Shown in pieces: positions 1 to 12,700 of a stretch of DNA of 64,000 nt (its first letter is position 1; every line of letters begins with the position of its first letter). The DNA comes from Distichodus sexfasciatus. Its lineage: Eukaryota; Chordata; Actinopteri; Characiformes; Distichodontidae. The notes beneath the pieces were generated by a model. It did no database searches. It was not told the DNA's origin and worked only from the letters and a program-made list of their open reading frames with translations. The stretch is taken from positions 1,288,401-1,352,400 of the forward strand of contig JAVGVS010000057.1 in assembly GCA_032718565.1 (NCBI GenBank), in the 5' to 3' direction. The position numbers and the translations under genes were made by a program.

Positions 1-2248
1 TGTTTTTGAAAAATTCAACCTCATACTCTGTTTCACTTACATTAAACTAAGATATTCCGCTAAAATTCGATTTTTTTGCAAGCGTATTATAAAGATGTAC
101 TTACATTTATGAACTTCTTTCCCCACACCGCTAGCCATCTTTTCTTTTCTTGATTGTGTATTGCAATGCATTGTGGGAATTTTCTTCTTTCACTCGGTTT
201 TGAGTCAGCATCTGAAAAATCTCCGTTTCGAGGGCTATCTTGAAGGCTGAACACCACTACCCCTCGCTGATAAAAAGAAATGGGACAACACTTCCCTACG
301 CGGGTACGCGCAAAACGGAGGGGTAGGGCTCAGGGGTAGGGCTAAGTGGGGGTATTGGGATTGGGCCTTTGTCTTTAGTCCCTATACTTCCATTGGTGCT
401 GGTCAGCCATGTTTCTGTAACAGAATATCAAAACTATCAGCAAATCCTATATCAGAGGTTATAAAAGCTCCAAGCTGGCCGGGAGGAGATGATGATGATG
501 ATGATGATAATGATATGGCTGAGTTAATTTCATCTCTATCCACTGAGAGAAAGGCCAGAGGGGCTCCAGTCTCATGGCCAGAGTAGCAACCTTCACACTC
601 TGACACACTTTTACACGGTCACCGAGCCAGTCCAGTAATTTACACTGATTTACTGACTTTTAATGGCCGGAGAAAAAGAGAGAGAGGGACAGAAACAGAC
701 ATAAAGTGGCGGCATTACTTTTAGTTCTCTGCGTATATTGAATTAATTTACACAAATGATCTTCTCATGATTAGCACACATTACCACTCGGTCAAGCAGT
801 AGCTTGACCTTAACATAGAAGCTCTCTTAATTTGATTACGATTATCAGGTCAGTGATTCTATTCGATGCGATATCACGAGGCGTCTCATCACTTTTTCTA
901 CATTGCTTCATTACTAGTCTGTGTCTGTTTGTGGGGGAAGGCACACAGGAATTTTTACGGTTATTTGCTATTGTTAGATATTTGCGTTTTCTTATTCATA
1001 AAGATGCCCAAATCATTTTCAAATGTTTTGGAAAAATAAGTAAATAATCTTTAATAAGTGATTTCAGTATTGAACTGGATTCCACGTCACGGATCACCTG
1101 CGATGCCGCCGCGGATAATTAAGGGGCAGAAGACTGTCGTTTGAAAACCCAATATAATAGATGCAGAATCGACCACGTCTGCATTACGATGCATCAGTTA
1201 TGCGACTAATTTCAACAAACCTAAACGAAGGCAGTTTGATTCTAAGTTCCATTTTGCGGAACTTGGTTATAAACGTTCAACACTATTATCTGGAAGAGGG
1301 AGACTGCTATTTGAGCAATAGAAGGCGCTAAAAATGCTACATCAATTCAGGCAGCCTAAACGGCAAGCTGCACAAAGCTGAAACTTATATCAAGTTTCAA
1401 GTCAATAAGTGGGGATGGTGTGCTGCTTAGTGGCCTAGGCCTGGTGTCGTAACACGGAGCTTTTTGGAGAATTGTTTGGTCATTTTTGACTTTTACTGAC
1501 GGCTTTCTTCCACACGTACTGCAGCTGCTTTTGTGCTGCTTTTTACTACTTTCTGCTTGGACCCCGTTTGTTGCCGTTTTTTGCGGCGTTCTAATGACTT
1601 GTGGTCGAACGCCACTTTTTGCCGCCAACAAGGGCAGTTTGATTGCGTGAGTCGGTTTGGATTGAACATATATTCGACAAATCAGAGATAGGGATTAATG
1701 CCTAACACGCTGAAGCACGCAGGAGTGGAAGGGGCTTACACACACGCACACCGCAGTTTTCAAGATGCTTGGTGACTTCAGCTCCTCGTTCCAAGTGAAA
1801 TTTCATCTTAACGTTCTGTATTTCCTGGAACATCATGAGGAACATCTTGCTTAGTATGGGCAGGTCGAGAGAGATGGAATGAGATCAAGTTTTTCTGCTA
1901 CAGTCGCGTAATTAAAATCCTGAGTATCGTCTGATAGAGATCTGAACGTTGGAACAGGAATCTAATGGGAAAAGCAGCTTCTTACTTCATTCTTATTCCA
2001 CATTTTTTATGCATTCGTCTTTTAATAGTAATACCTCAAGTTGTTGGTTTTGCATCAGTTCTGAAGCCGAAGCTAGTCCGCGTAGATTGCTCAGGTCATG
2101 TAATTGTCTATTTTGCGCTTAACATTTGAAAAAAAAGATGCATTTATTTTTTATTTAATCCATTTTATAAAAATCTCTTACATCCAAAATGTTTGGAATG
2201 CCGGAAACAGTAGGGGCGTTGAAATGTGTCACGTAATTGATGCATTGC
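1..2248 (+). other. dlg1 intron, left edge of window
   Basis: No exon is recognised here. The next exon begins in the clean phase expected for DLG1, so this is intron between the N-terminal region and the pre-PDZ1 exon. About 250-620 looks transposon-derived: it holds repeated 'ggggtagggct' motifs and a short minus-strand open frame with a serine run encoded by a GAT/GATGAT microsatellite (about 489-512). The remainder is AT-rich and shows nothing I can name. Confidence 0.5.
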
Positions 2249-2486
2249 GAAAGTGAGTGATTATTTGTCATTGTGAACACAGCACACAGTGCACCACAAC
2301 CAAGTGTGACCCCTGCATTTGACTCATCTGTGAAGGAGCAGTGGGCAGCTGACATGGGCAGCACCCGGGGAGCAGTAGATGGGGACGGTATCTTGCTCAT
2401 GAGTACCTCAGTGATACCATTAGCGATCCTGGGATTTGATCTGATCACGGAGCGAACACCCTAACCGTTACGCCATCACCTGCCCC
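2249..2486 (-). repeat. tRNA-derived SINE (family 1)
   Basis: This is the most complete member of the main SINE family. On the minus strand it starts with a tRNA-like head: 'ggggcaggtgatggcgtaac' followed by a weak B box in place of GGTTCGAATCC. The body contains 'ggtactcatgagcaag' and the tail reads 'cacaatgacaaataatcac'. The same consensus recurs at least a dozen times in the window. Family assignment rests on this internal comparison and on resemblance to known fish tRNA SINEs. Confidence 0.75.
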
Positions 2487-2759
2487 GTTAACGGCAAGTG
2501 TTTGCCAGAAGCCTAATATTTTTGTAAGGGGGTTCCAGAAGATGCTGGGAGCGTTAAATGCTTTCGCTTGGCTGTTTCGGATCTTCCTTACCACTCCACC
2601 GATGACCAGCATGCTCATGGAAGAACGGGAAGTGAGGGAGACGAGGCCGTTCGCCATGGAGATCGCAAGCTTCTCCTGGGCCTGCGTTCCTACTGGAGCC
2701 AAACTAGAGGCCTGCAGAAAAAAGAAATCACGTTATTCCACTACAACACATAATCCCTC

Positions 2760-2985
2760 GTGATTATCTGTCATTGTGAACACAGCACAGCACACAGTGC
2801 ACCACAACCAAATGTGACCTCTGCATTTAACCCATCCGTGAAGGAGCAGTGGGCCGCTAACAAGCCCCCCGGGGACGGTACCTTGCTCATGAGTACCTCA
2901 GTGGTAACTTTACCGGCCCTGGATTCAAACCTGCGACCTTCTGATCACGGGACGAACACCCTACCGTTACGCCACCGACTGCCCC
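2760..2985 (-). repeat. tRNA-derived SINE (family 1), second copy
   Basis: Same order of blocks as the copy at 2249: tail 'tctgtcattgtgaacacagc', middle 'ttgctcatgagtacctcagt', head ending in 'gccaccgactgcccc'. It sits 270 bp from the first copy in the same orientation, so the two may be a local duplication or two insertions. Confidence 0.75.
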
Positions 2986-3334
2986 AAGCGACATTGACGA
3001 GCGAGGTGCTGGTTTAAAATGGAACGGATTTCGACTTGAAGCGATCTGAGCGCTGCGACAAAATAAAATGTCTCCAGCGCTGTTTTTTGCCACTGAAGGC
3101 GATCAGCGCTCTGAACGCTGACGCTCATAGGATTTGTGTTAAAAATAGGTGCTGCGGAAAGAAACGTGTTACGTGGACACAGGGACAACTCGTTGACATG
3201 ACTGAATCAAATCGTAACACCAGTAATAAAGAGGATGAGAATGAGATGGTTTGCCTTCTGATTCTTGTTTTTAGCATGCCTTAATGTGCGTATCATTTCC
3301 AGCTAAATCACAAAATCTCCCTGTTTTCCTCCAG

Positions 3335-3385
3335 GTGAACGGCACAGAGGCGGACTACGAGTATGAGGAGATCACGCTGGAGCGG
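3335..3385 (+). CDS. dlg1: dlg1 exon: linker before PDZ1
   Basis: This 51-bp exon encodes VNGTEADYEYEEITLER. It is preceded by a strong acceptor (ctgttttcctccag) and followed by the donor gtgagt. The peptide matches the conserved acidic tyrosine-rich stretch directly before PDZ1 of DLG1. Both ends are in phase 0, so the exon joins cleanly to GNSGLGF at 5417. It is undamaged. Confidence 0.95.
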
Positions 3386-4320
3386 GTGAGTCTGCAGCCT
3401 TATTTTATTTTATTCCTGGACTGAGTAGAAAACCCTAACCGGTGGGGGGAATATCGACGAGGCGCGTTCCCACCGAAGCCGCGCAGCACGTCGCTCTCCG
3501 CGATCCGTCCGCCTGATGGATGGCGGGGCTCAGAGATAAACGGGCTCACTGAGGGCAGGATCGTATCTCTTCTAATTGAATTCATCAGCCTGATTGGCGT
3601 CTAGCGTAGGGCCGAACCCCATCCCTGCTTTTCTTTGCGTGCCGCGCGTCGTTTAATTTGCAAACCTTTTTCCTCCTTCTTAATCGTTCGTGATGCTTCT
3701 TCACGTTGATTCCTTTCAAAATGTTTAACTGTCGAAAAAGCAGACCTCTGCCTGGCTTTGAGAACGTAATTAAAATTCCAGATGTCGGCAGCATGTGCAC
3801 CGCCACCAGCCAGCTGAAGCATGGCCTCTCTCTCTTTCTTTCTCTCTCTCTCTTTCTTTCTTTCTTTTTTTCTTTCTCTCTCTCTCACTATTTTTCTTTC
3901 TTTCTTTCTTTCTATCTCTCTCTCTCTCTTAACCCTCCCTCTGTCTGTATCTCTCTCTCGCTCTCTCTCTTTTTTTCTCACTCTTTCTCTCTCATTCTTT
4001 CTTCCTCCCTCTCTTTTTTTCTCACTCTTTCTCTCTCTCTCTCTTTCTTTCTCCCTCTTTTTTCTCTCTTTCGCTCTCTTTCTCTCTCTCTTTCCCCCTC
4101 TCTCTCTCTTTCTTTCTCTCTCCCTATCTTTCTCTCTCTCCCTCCCTCCCTCCCTCCCTCTGTCTCTCTCTCTCTCTTTCTTTCCCTCTCTCTCTTTTTC
4201 TTTCTCTCTCTCTCTCTCTCTCTCACTCTTTTTCTTTCTTTCTTTCTCTCTCTCTCTCTTTCTTAACCCTCCCTCTGTCCGTATCTCTTTCTCTTCCTTT
4301 CTCCCTCTCTTTCTTTCTCC

Positions 4321-4372
<52 letters not shown>

Positions 4373-4458
4373 TCTTTCCCTCTCTTCCTCTCTCTTTCTC
4401 ACCTCTCTCTCTTTCTTTCTCTCTCTCTCTCTTTCTCCTCTCTTTCTTTCTCTCTCTC

Positions 4459-4506
<48 letters not shown>

Positions 4507-4518
4507 ACTCCTCCCTCA

Positions 4519-4552
<34 letters not shown>

Positions 4553-5628
4553 TTCTGTCCGCTTGCTGCAAGCGTGCGCGCCCTCCAGTTACCAGAGGAG
4601 GAGGAAGGAATAAAAAGCTTACCACACCATCTTGCCTTCACATGAGACTTAATCCCCGACTGTGCCTCGGGCTTTTCTTCCCCCAATCGTCTTTTTGTGT
4701 GACCCAGTTCTGCCTTTCGCTCTCAAGTGCCTGTTATTAACTCAGCATAAATAAACAACGCTTCCATGCATCGCTCCCTCCGTTTCCTTCTCCCGTTCCT
4801 GCAGCGTCCACTTCACCCTCAGCTGTGCTCTGTCTTCTCACACCAATTTCAACGAACCGCCGTCAGCCTGGTGGATTTTCTAGAGCCCAACAACGAGAAA
4901 AAAAGCTAATGAGCAGGTGGCCGTTTAGTGAGTTAAGCGGGAAAGTGAGTGATTGACTTGTTATTGTGAACACAGCACAGTGCACCACAGCGAAATATGA
5001 CCCTGCAGTTGAGCCGTCCGCCATTGAAGGGCAGTGGGCGCATCTTTTAACGTGCCGGTAGGGCTTCAGTGCGTTCGTTCGCGACATTAGATCCCGCCGC
5101 CAGCTGCCCTGCTCATCGCGGATGGGTCAAATGCAGAGGTCACATTTGGTTGTGGTGCACTGTGTGCTGTGCTGTGTTCACATGATCACTCACTTGCAAG
5201 ATGCTCTTCTCCAGAGCAACTTTAATTTTCCTTATTTCAGGGACAGTTTACCTAAGAGCAACTTGGGGTTAAGGGTCTTGCCAGGGGACCCAGTGGTGGC
5301 CAGTGTTGGAGGTAGAACTGAACCCTCATGCTGTGTTTGTGTTGGTGTGTATTTGCCAGAAATGTAAGCGCTAGGTGTGTCCTAACTTGTGTGTGTGTGT
5401 CCGTGTCCGTGTCCAGGGTAATTCAGGACTGGGCTTCAGCATCGCTGGCGGAACAGACAACCCACACATCGGAGAGGACCCCAGCATCTTCATCACCAAA
5501 GTCATCCCAGGGGGCGCGCTGGAGACCAGAGGACTCTGTGTTGATGCAGATCTGAGGTCCAGGGTTGGTGAGGCGGGGTTGAGATCTGTGCCACTGCCGC
5601 CTGAGAGGAGGTAGAGGTGCCGTCTCAG

Positions 5629-5666
<38 letters not shown>

Positions 5667-6572
5667 ATCTGACTCCTGTCAAAGCCTCATTAAAGCTGCA
5701 GGAGTTTCAGGAAGCCGCTGGTGCTCGGTGCTGACAGTGACGAAGGCCTGATAGTGCTACACTGACCCAGCAGCCAGCCGGGGAGACAAGCATCTTTTGT
5801 TAAAGGTTGAGACCTGCAGTAGCCTCCGTGTGTGTGTGGTCAAGTGTGCTGTGTATCTGTTACTAAGCCAGATGGCGCTTGTTGTAGAACCACTTGGAGC
5901 TCACATATACACCCAGAACTAACTCAGGTGTGTGTGTTTTTAGTTAGGAAGGTTGTGGGTTAGTTCTGCTGCGTTGTAAAAAAATTTTTTGAAGTGATTG
6001 TATCAAAGTATTAACAAATTTCAAAAGATTTTAACTGTGTTTTGTTTGTTTGTCATTTCATTCTGTAAAGCGTACGACGCTACGTTTATTTCATTTCATT
6101 ACGGTTCATTTCAGCTTCGTTCAAGCCTTATATCAGACATTTGGGAGCATTAAAGGGTTTTTAAACATACTTTTTTGTTTCTAAAGTTTTGTAGTTTTGT
6201 TTAAATTTGGGGAATTAATCAAGTGGGTTTGTTAATTGTTGAACATTAGTCTACTCATCAAATTACATAATTATCTAAGAATTAATGAACAATGTAACAA
6301 AACCAAAATGGAATAATTATTAAGATTATTCTGGTCATCTTTAATTATGTTAGTTAAGATTCGGTGAGGGCCAGCTGCCATTATACGGTGGTTAAGCTGC
6401 TGCCCTCACTCGCGGGAATCTGGGTTAAGACGCCTGGGTAGGCCGTGGGGATGGCACGCTCTCCCCGTGTTCGCGTGGGTTTTCTGCAGGACCTCCGGTT
6501 TCCTCCCACAGTCCAAAAGCATGTGCTATAGGTTAACTGGCGACTTTAAATTGGCCCCGTAAAGTGAGAGCG

Positions 6573-6604
<32 letters not shown>

Positions 6605-9290
6605 ATTATCTGTCATTGTAGACACACCACAGCACACAGTGCACCACAACAGTCTTGACCTCTGCATTTGACATCCGTGTGGCCAATGAATTGATGGGCA
6701 GCTAATGGCAGTAGCTCGTTAGCTCGTGCCTCCACAGTACCCTCATGTTGTGCTAATGGCCCTGGATTCCAACCTCGAGCCTTCTGTTTGGGGCGAACAC
6801 CTAAATTCATACTGCCCTGTGTGTCTCCTCACGGTGTGTTAGCGCCTGCCCAGGGTTAGTCCTGTCTTAGGGCAATGTGAGAAAATTGTAGAGCCTTAGT
6901 GCCTTTTTAGCATGTGTTTATCTTTGTAAGCTTTTGTTCTGAACAGGAAGTGGTGTTCGCACAGAGAGTGGCAGCAGCTGCCTCGAGCCAAAGTAGCACA
7001 TTTGTAAGTCATTTTATTTGTTGGGATATCGGATTAAAACATACGCAAACCGTTAACCACAAAAATGAAATATTGGAGCCGATGAGGGCTTGTCTCCATC
7101 AAGCCATGTTTTGCGCTGAGAGTGGTCAAAACCTCACATCCAGAGCGCTTTCTCTGCCTGTTCCTCAGCGCTTATTGTTGCTAAGTTACAAAAAAGTATG
7201 ATGAGCTTCGCGTTCGTTCCTGCTGTTCTATTAGCGTTGTAAGTTGTTTCTTTGAGATCTGTAATTTAGCGAGATTATCTTTACAGTTGAGAGAAATGGC
7301 ATCTTGGCATTAGCAGCAGCGTTTGAACTAGATACCCACGTCTTCAAGACGTAGAGATTGGTCGCATGAGATAAACCGTGGAGATATACGGCTAGAGGTA
7401 GCGGCGAGTTATACTCCCCACCCCTTCCTCGATTTTGATTGGCTAGCAGCAGAGAGGTGACATTGCTGAGCGCGGCACTGTTTTAAAAGTTGAGCAGTTC
7501 AGCAGAGTGCTCGAGCTCTGCGGCTTAAACCGTCTCCACTGGTGTGTTTTTTGTTTTTTTTAATTAAATAACGTTTTTCAGCATAAAGCACCTTTGGTGG
7601 ACAAAGGCCCTCATCGGTCAACCCCCAGTGGGAGTGTGGGTTTTTTTCATAAGAGAATAAGAGAAGGTATTGCCAGAAGCGGAGGATCTACTGTACTTTT
7701 CCTGGCTGGCGCCCAAATCATTTTCACCATCAATAAATTCACGCTGTGCGGGTAGTAGTATTAGTGAAATGAAGGCATATCCGTGAGTGTGTTTCCTCTT
7801 TCCAGGGTGAGCAGCGTCATCGCCGGCGTGAAGCGAGGTGGGCGTTGAGCGTGACCCACAGCTAAACCGTGGAGGCTCTGAAGGAGGCCGGCTCGCTCGT
7901 CCGCCTCTACATCCGACGGAGAAAGTCCGCCTCGGAGAAAATCATGGAAATCAAGCTGGTTAAGGACCCAAAAGGTGCAGTAACATCCACCGTCTCCAAA
8001 AACCACCAGCGAACTGGCGCACACACCTCACTCCCAGCCGGAATGGGATTTTTCTGTTTAATTCACAGAACCGCTGACAAATCAGATCAGCACAGATCCA
8101 GCCAGGTTTTTACTTCGCCTGAAGCAAAACTGATGTTTGCTCACCCGGAAGCCAGTGTTCAGAAAGGATGTGAACCGGCTTAAAACTGCGTTACAGCCAC
8201 ATTATGTCATTATGTTATTATGAGTTCAGAAAATGGAAATCTAAAAGTACGAGGAGTGTCATAATTAAAGAAAAAAAATCCAGTGAAAAGAGCCGCTCAT
8301 ATCGGTTTGTCCACTTTTATTTTTCCCCGCTCGTTGTCACTACTCTCCTCCTTTGTTTTGATTCCTCCCCTAATCCTCGGCGCAATGCAGCGAAGAACAT
8401 AACTCAACTCCCTCGGGATTAATAGCAGTCTCGGCGGAGCTGAAACGGGCGGTTGTTGCTGCGCTGTTCGGTCAGGAAGATCTGCTGCACGTTTCCTCCA
8501 CCTCTTTCTCCTGATTTTTTTGCTCCTGGATTGGCTCGTGGACCGCGACAGGCGCCTCATACTACCGCCTTATGACGTTAACCACGGCAAATTGACGACT
8601 GGGGGCCTGCATTGCCATGGCAACTCTTCCTCGCCCTCCTCCTGTCCTTTACTGTACTCTCGGCTCATGGTGACCCCCAGGCGGTTATCAGTCTTGTGGC
8701 TGGATTAAAACGCCTTTGTCGCTGCTCAAGACAGTTTTAGATTTTTACATGGTTTTGGCTCACGGAGGATAATCTCGTAACTCACCCTCCTCACGGCTAT
8801 TGCGTTTGTTCCAGGACTGGGTTTCAGCATAGCCGGGGGCGTCGGAAACCAGCACATCCCAGGAGACAACAGCATCTACGTCACCAAGAATCATAGAGGC
8901 GAGGAGCTGCACACACAGATGGAAGGCTGCAGATAGGAGATAAACTTTTGGCTGTAAGAAAAGCTGTTTAGAAATGACTTTATTCTAAAATCTATACATA
9001 AAGGTGAAGGTGTTATAAGTGACGATGTTGGATAAATTTGTGATAATCTAGAAACGGACAGTGGTGCGGGTGAGGAAAACGCTACTCACATTTGTGACCC
9101 TCCACCGGCAAAACAGTAAACTTGTAAGCTAATTTTTCAAAATTGAGTTATTATGTATATGTATTATGTTGGGCAAAATAACAAATATCAGGCGTCGATA
9201 ATCGGCAGCGCTCTCTCTCTTCTCTCTCTCTCTCATTCTTTCTTTCTTTCTTTACCTCTCTCTCCCTGTCTCTCTCTGTCTCTTTCTCTT

Positions 9291-9322
<32 letters not shown>

Positions 9323-9521
9323 TTTCTCTTTTGCTCTCTCTCTCTCTCTCTTTCTCTCTGTCTCCTCTTTTCTCTCTGTTTCTCTCTCTGTCTCTCTCTC
9401 TCTGTCTCTCTTTCTCTGTCTCTCTCTCTCATCTCTTTCTCTCTCTCTCTCTCTCTGTCTCTCTCTCCTCCTGTCTCTCTCACTTTCTCTCTCTCGCTCT
9501 GTCTCTCTCTCTTTCTCTGTC

Positions 9522-9552
<31 letters not shown>

Positions 9553-9725
9553 GTATCTCTCTTTCTCTCTCTGTTTCTCTCTCTCTCTCTGTGTCTCTCT
9601 CTCTTTCTCTGTCTCTCTCTCTCTCGCTCTGCCTCTTTCTCTCTGCCTCTCTCTCTTTCTCTCTGTCTCTCTTTCTCTCGTGTCTCTCTGTTTCTCTCTT
9701 TCTCTCTCTCTCGCTCTGTCTCTCG

Positions 9726-9757
<32 letters not shown>

Positions 9758-12700
9758 GTCTCTCTCGCTCGCTCTCTCTCTCTATATATATGTATTATAT
9801 ACATATACAGATACAGTATATATAGGTGTTGGTATGGTATTAATCTTGAAATAATCTTGGTATTAATCTAAAGTAATGAAGAAATGTGATAATCAATATT
9901 TAGGTATTTTGTAACATACCTGAATACCATATAGTTATAACTATTATATAGATTAGAAATATATGGGTTTTGAAATTCTGCCATCCCATCCCCACAAAGG
10001 AATAACGACGTCTGTGTGTTCTGTTTGTTTGTGTGTATCAGGTGAACAGCTCCTGTCTGGAGGAAGTGACCCACGAGCATGCAGTGACTGCCCTGAAGAA
10101 CACTACAGACGTGGTCTACTTGAAAGTAGCAAAACCCAACAGTGTCTTCATAGAGAACGACAGCTTCGCCCCTCCAGACATCACCAACTGTGAGTGTCTC
10201 TCACAGCACTCGGCGGCACAAATCACAGCCGTACATGTCACGCGTTACTGGAAAGTGAGTGTGACCGTGAGTGGGAGCTGCTGGTAGAGGAGTTGGGGGC
10301 ACCGGCAGTGGGCGCAATCCTGAGCTCTGTGTGTTACCTCTTTTTCCTTGAGACCCCTAGTGGGAGCCCTATCAGAACCTCAAACCAGCGTTAGGCCCCT
10401 GAGCATAGAAACCCAGCGTGCTGGAAGTGTGTCAGTGCAGCCCGAGCCGCCTACCGCTGTGTGCGGTTTATCGATCGACGCTCGGCTCACAGGCCTGCCG
10501 GCGGAGCTCAAACAGCCAGTAGAGGAGAGGACTCGAGCGTTATCGACTGCTCTCCCCTGAGCCCGCCCCACCCCCGGCACCGTCACCGTCAGAGGCCTTG
10601 GTGCTGCTGATTGTGCTCACGTGGAGTTAGTGGCTTTTTCCAGCTCTGGAACAGAACTAATGGCTGCAGGCGTGTTCCGTGCAGACAGATAAACGTGTGG
10701 CTCTGTTGAACCGGATGATGTTTAGGAATTCTGTACGGATTGGGTCGGATTGGGCTGTAGGGTTGTGATGATATGCAGCATTTAAACTTGGGCTGCACAA
10801 TTAATCATAAAATCTTGATCTTGATTCACGCCATGCGATCTCATTTCAAAATTACAGTGGTTTTTCTACATTTTATTACTTCAGTTGCATCTATCGCAGT
10901 TTTGTGCCAAAATTCTAAGCGTGCAGTGGAACTTCCGCAAGCAAAATCTAGTCTTTACACGCTCGCGCTTCACTCTGCCTTTATGCTCTGCTTTCACACT
11001 CGCACTCGGCTCTGCCTTCACACTCGCGCTCGGCTCTACCTTCACACTCATGCTTGACTCTGACTTTGCACTCGGCTCTGCCTTCGCACTCGCGTTTGAC
11101 TCTGCCTTCACACTTGCGCTCGGCTCTGCCTTCACACTCGCGCTCGACGCTGCCCTTACACTCTCACTCGACTCTCCCTTCACACTTCTGCTTGACCCTG
11201 CCTTCACACTCACGCTCCCCTGTGCCTTCACTCTCGCGCTACACTCTGCCTTCACACACGCGCTCCACTCTGGCTTCGTGCTCGACTTTGCCTTCACACT
11301 CGCGCTCCACTCTGCCTTCACTCTCACACTCTACTGTGGCTTCGTACTCGACTCTGCCTTCACACTCTCACTCTACTCTGCTTTCACGCTCTCACTCACT
11401 CTGCCTTCACACTTGTGCACTGATCACATGGCCACCGCTCTATCCACAACCATAAAGCACATTCAGTCTTACTCCTGTGACGAGGTCCCAGTGGGACGCC
11501 TCTAACCCAAGCTGCCTTGACGCGGAGGCCGACACGCAACCTGGAGCCGGCCAGCGAGCTAATGACAGAGAAATCATTCGGTTTGTCACGCTCAAGTCGC
11601 TCCACCCCAAACGGTGAGCTTAACAGCACTCGAGTGTGCAGAAAGGTCACCAAGCCTGGGCTTTTTGCTCCAGTGATCTTCTCGTTCTCGGCGGGTTTCG
11701 CAGCGAGGGGGGCAGAGCGGGACGGACAGAGCGATGGGGTTTCTTAGCGTGCCGTAGAGAGGAGGCTTCGTGTCAGCAAATTATGTTTTGATGCGTTTGG
11801 ACCCACAGTTTCTGCCATCTGTTGCGCTTTTACAGCCACCGACCTCCTCCTCTCTGCCCGACCGCAGGGTAAAACGAGGTTGGCGTGGATAAACCGAGCG
11901 TTCCGGCATTCTTAGCCGGAGGGTGACGCATGAGGTCAGGGTTTGAGCGAGTGACACGGTTCGTAGGGATTTGCAGCAATGTATCTCAGCAGAAATCTTA
12001 CATTTCTTATGTTTCTTATGTTCTTATCCAGAATCCAGAAAATCATTTTGCCTTGAATTTGTCAGTAACACACGTTAATGTTGAACAGACAGCTTTCGAG
12101 TTTCATCCTGAACACTCTCCTAGCGCATTGTTACATGCTTGGAGAAGGCATGCGTGTGTGTTTCTGTTTTTCCGACTGTGAATATTAAGATTGACGGTGG
12201 CATCGGCGAATCACCTGTCGGACTGGGGCGGCGCTTAGTGCTTATCTACATACCGGAGCAGCTTTTACGTGAACGTTCACCGTTATTCTGTGGGGGGAAA
12301 AAACAGAAGTAGACGCGTAAAGGTGCCTAAATCACATTCTTCGTGATTTAAATGCACTTTTGTGGGCGTCCTCGCTCACAAAAACACCCAAGTTCACTGA
12401 AATCTACCGCTTTATTACAGACAAAATTCATATTTGAACCGATCAATAACAACCAACGTTCTACTCACAACACAGCTGTTTCTTTGCTATTATTCCGGAC
12501 GCATATCCATCCATCGCATTATTGTGACGCGGCTCTGATTATATACCGCTGTTTGTAGTTAATGTTATGTGTTGCTAACCTAGTTTGCAAAACCTTAAAT
12601 TTTGTTAGAGGGATTACGCCTCTAACATCTGAGTATTTGGTAGTGCGTCCCAAACCATTTGTGTTTGCTGCTTAGTGTCGTGCGCGTGAAGACGAGATTT

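Noticed and set aside
403..606. 67-codon minus-strand frame as a gene
   Set aside because: The Ser run comes from a GAT microsatellite and the flanks look repeat-derived. No family resemblance.
3825..4640. Long open frames of Ser/Leu/Phe (plus) or Arg/Glu (minus)
   Set aside because: They are the translation of CT/GA simple sequence; there is no codon structure, domain or splice context. The same applies at 9151-9870, 18581-19918, 30081-30700, 37678-39131 and 42860-43453.
5417..8953. Alternative reading of the damaged PDZ exons as novel alternative exons
   Set aside because: The expected DLG1 codons are still visible piece by piece after allowing small indels, so damage explains them better than new coding sequence.
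10881..11505. 148- to 206-codon open frames with octapeptide repeats on both strands
   Set aside because: The repeat unit is 24 bp, so all frames repeat in step and stay open. There is no start context, splice support or known family.
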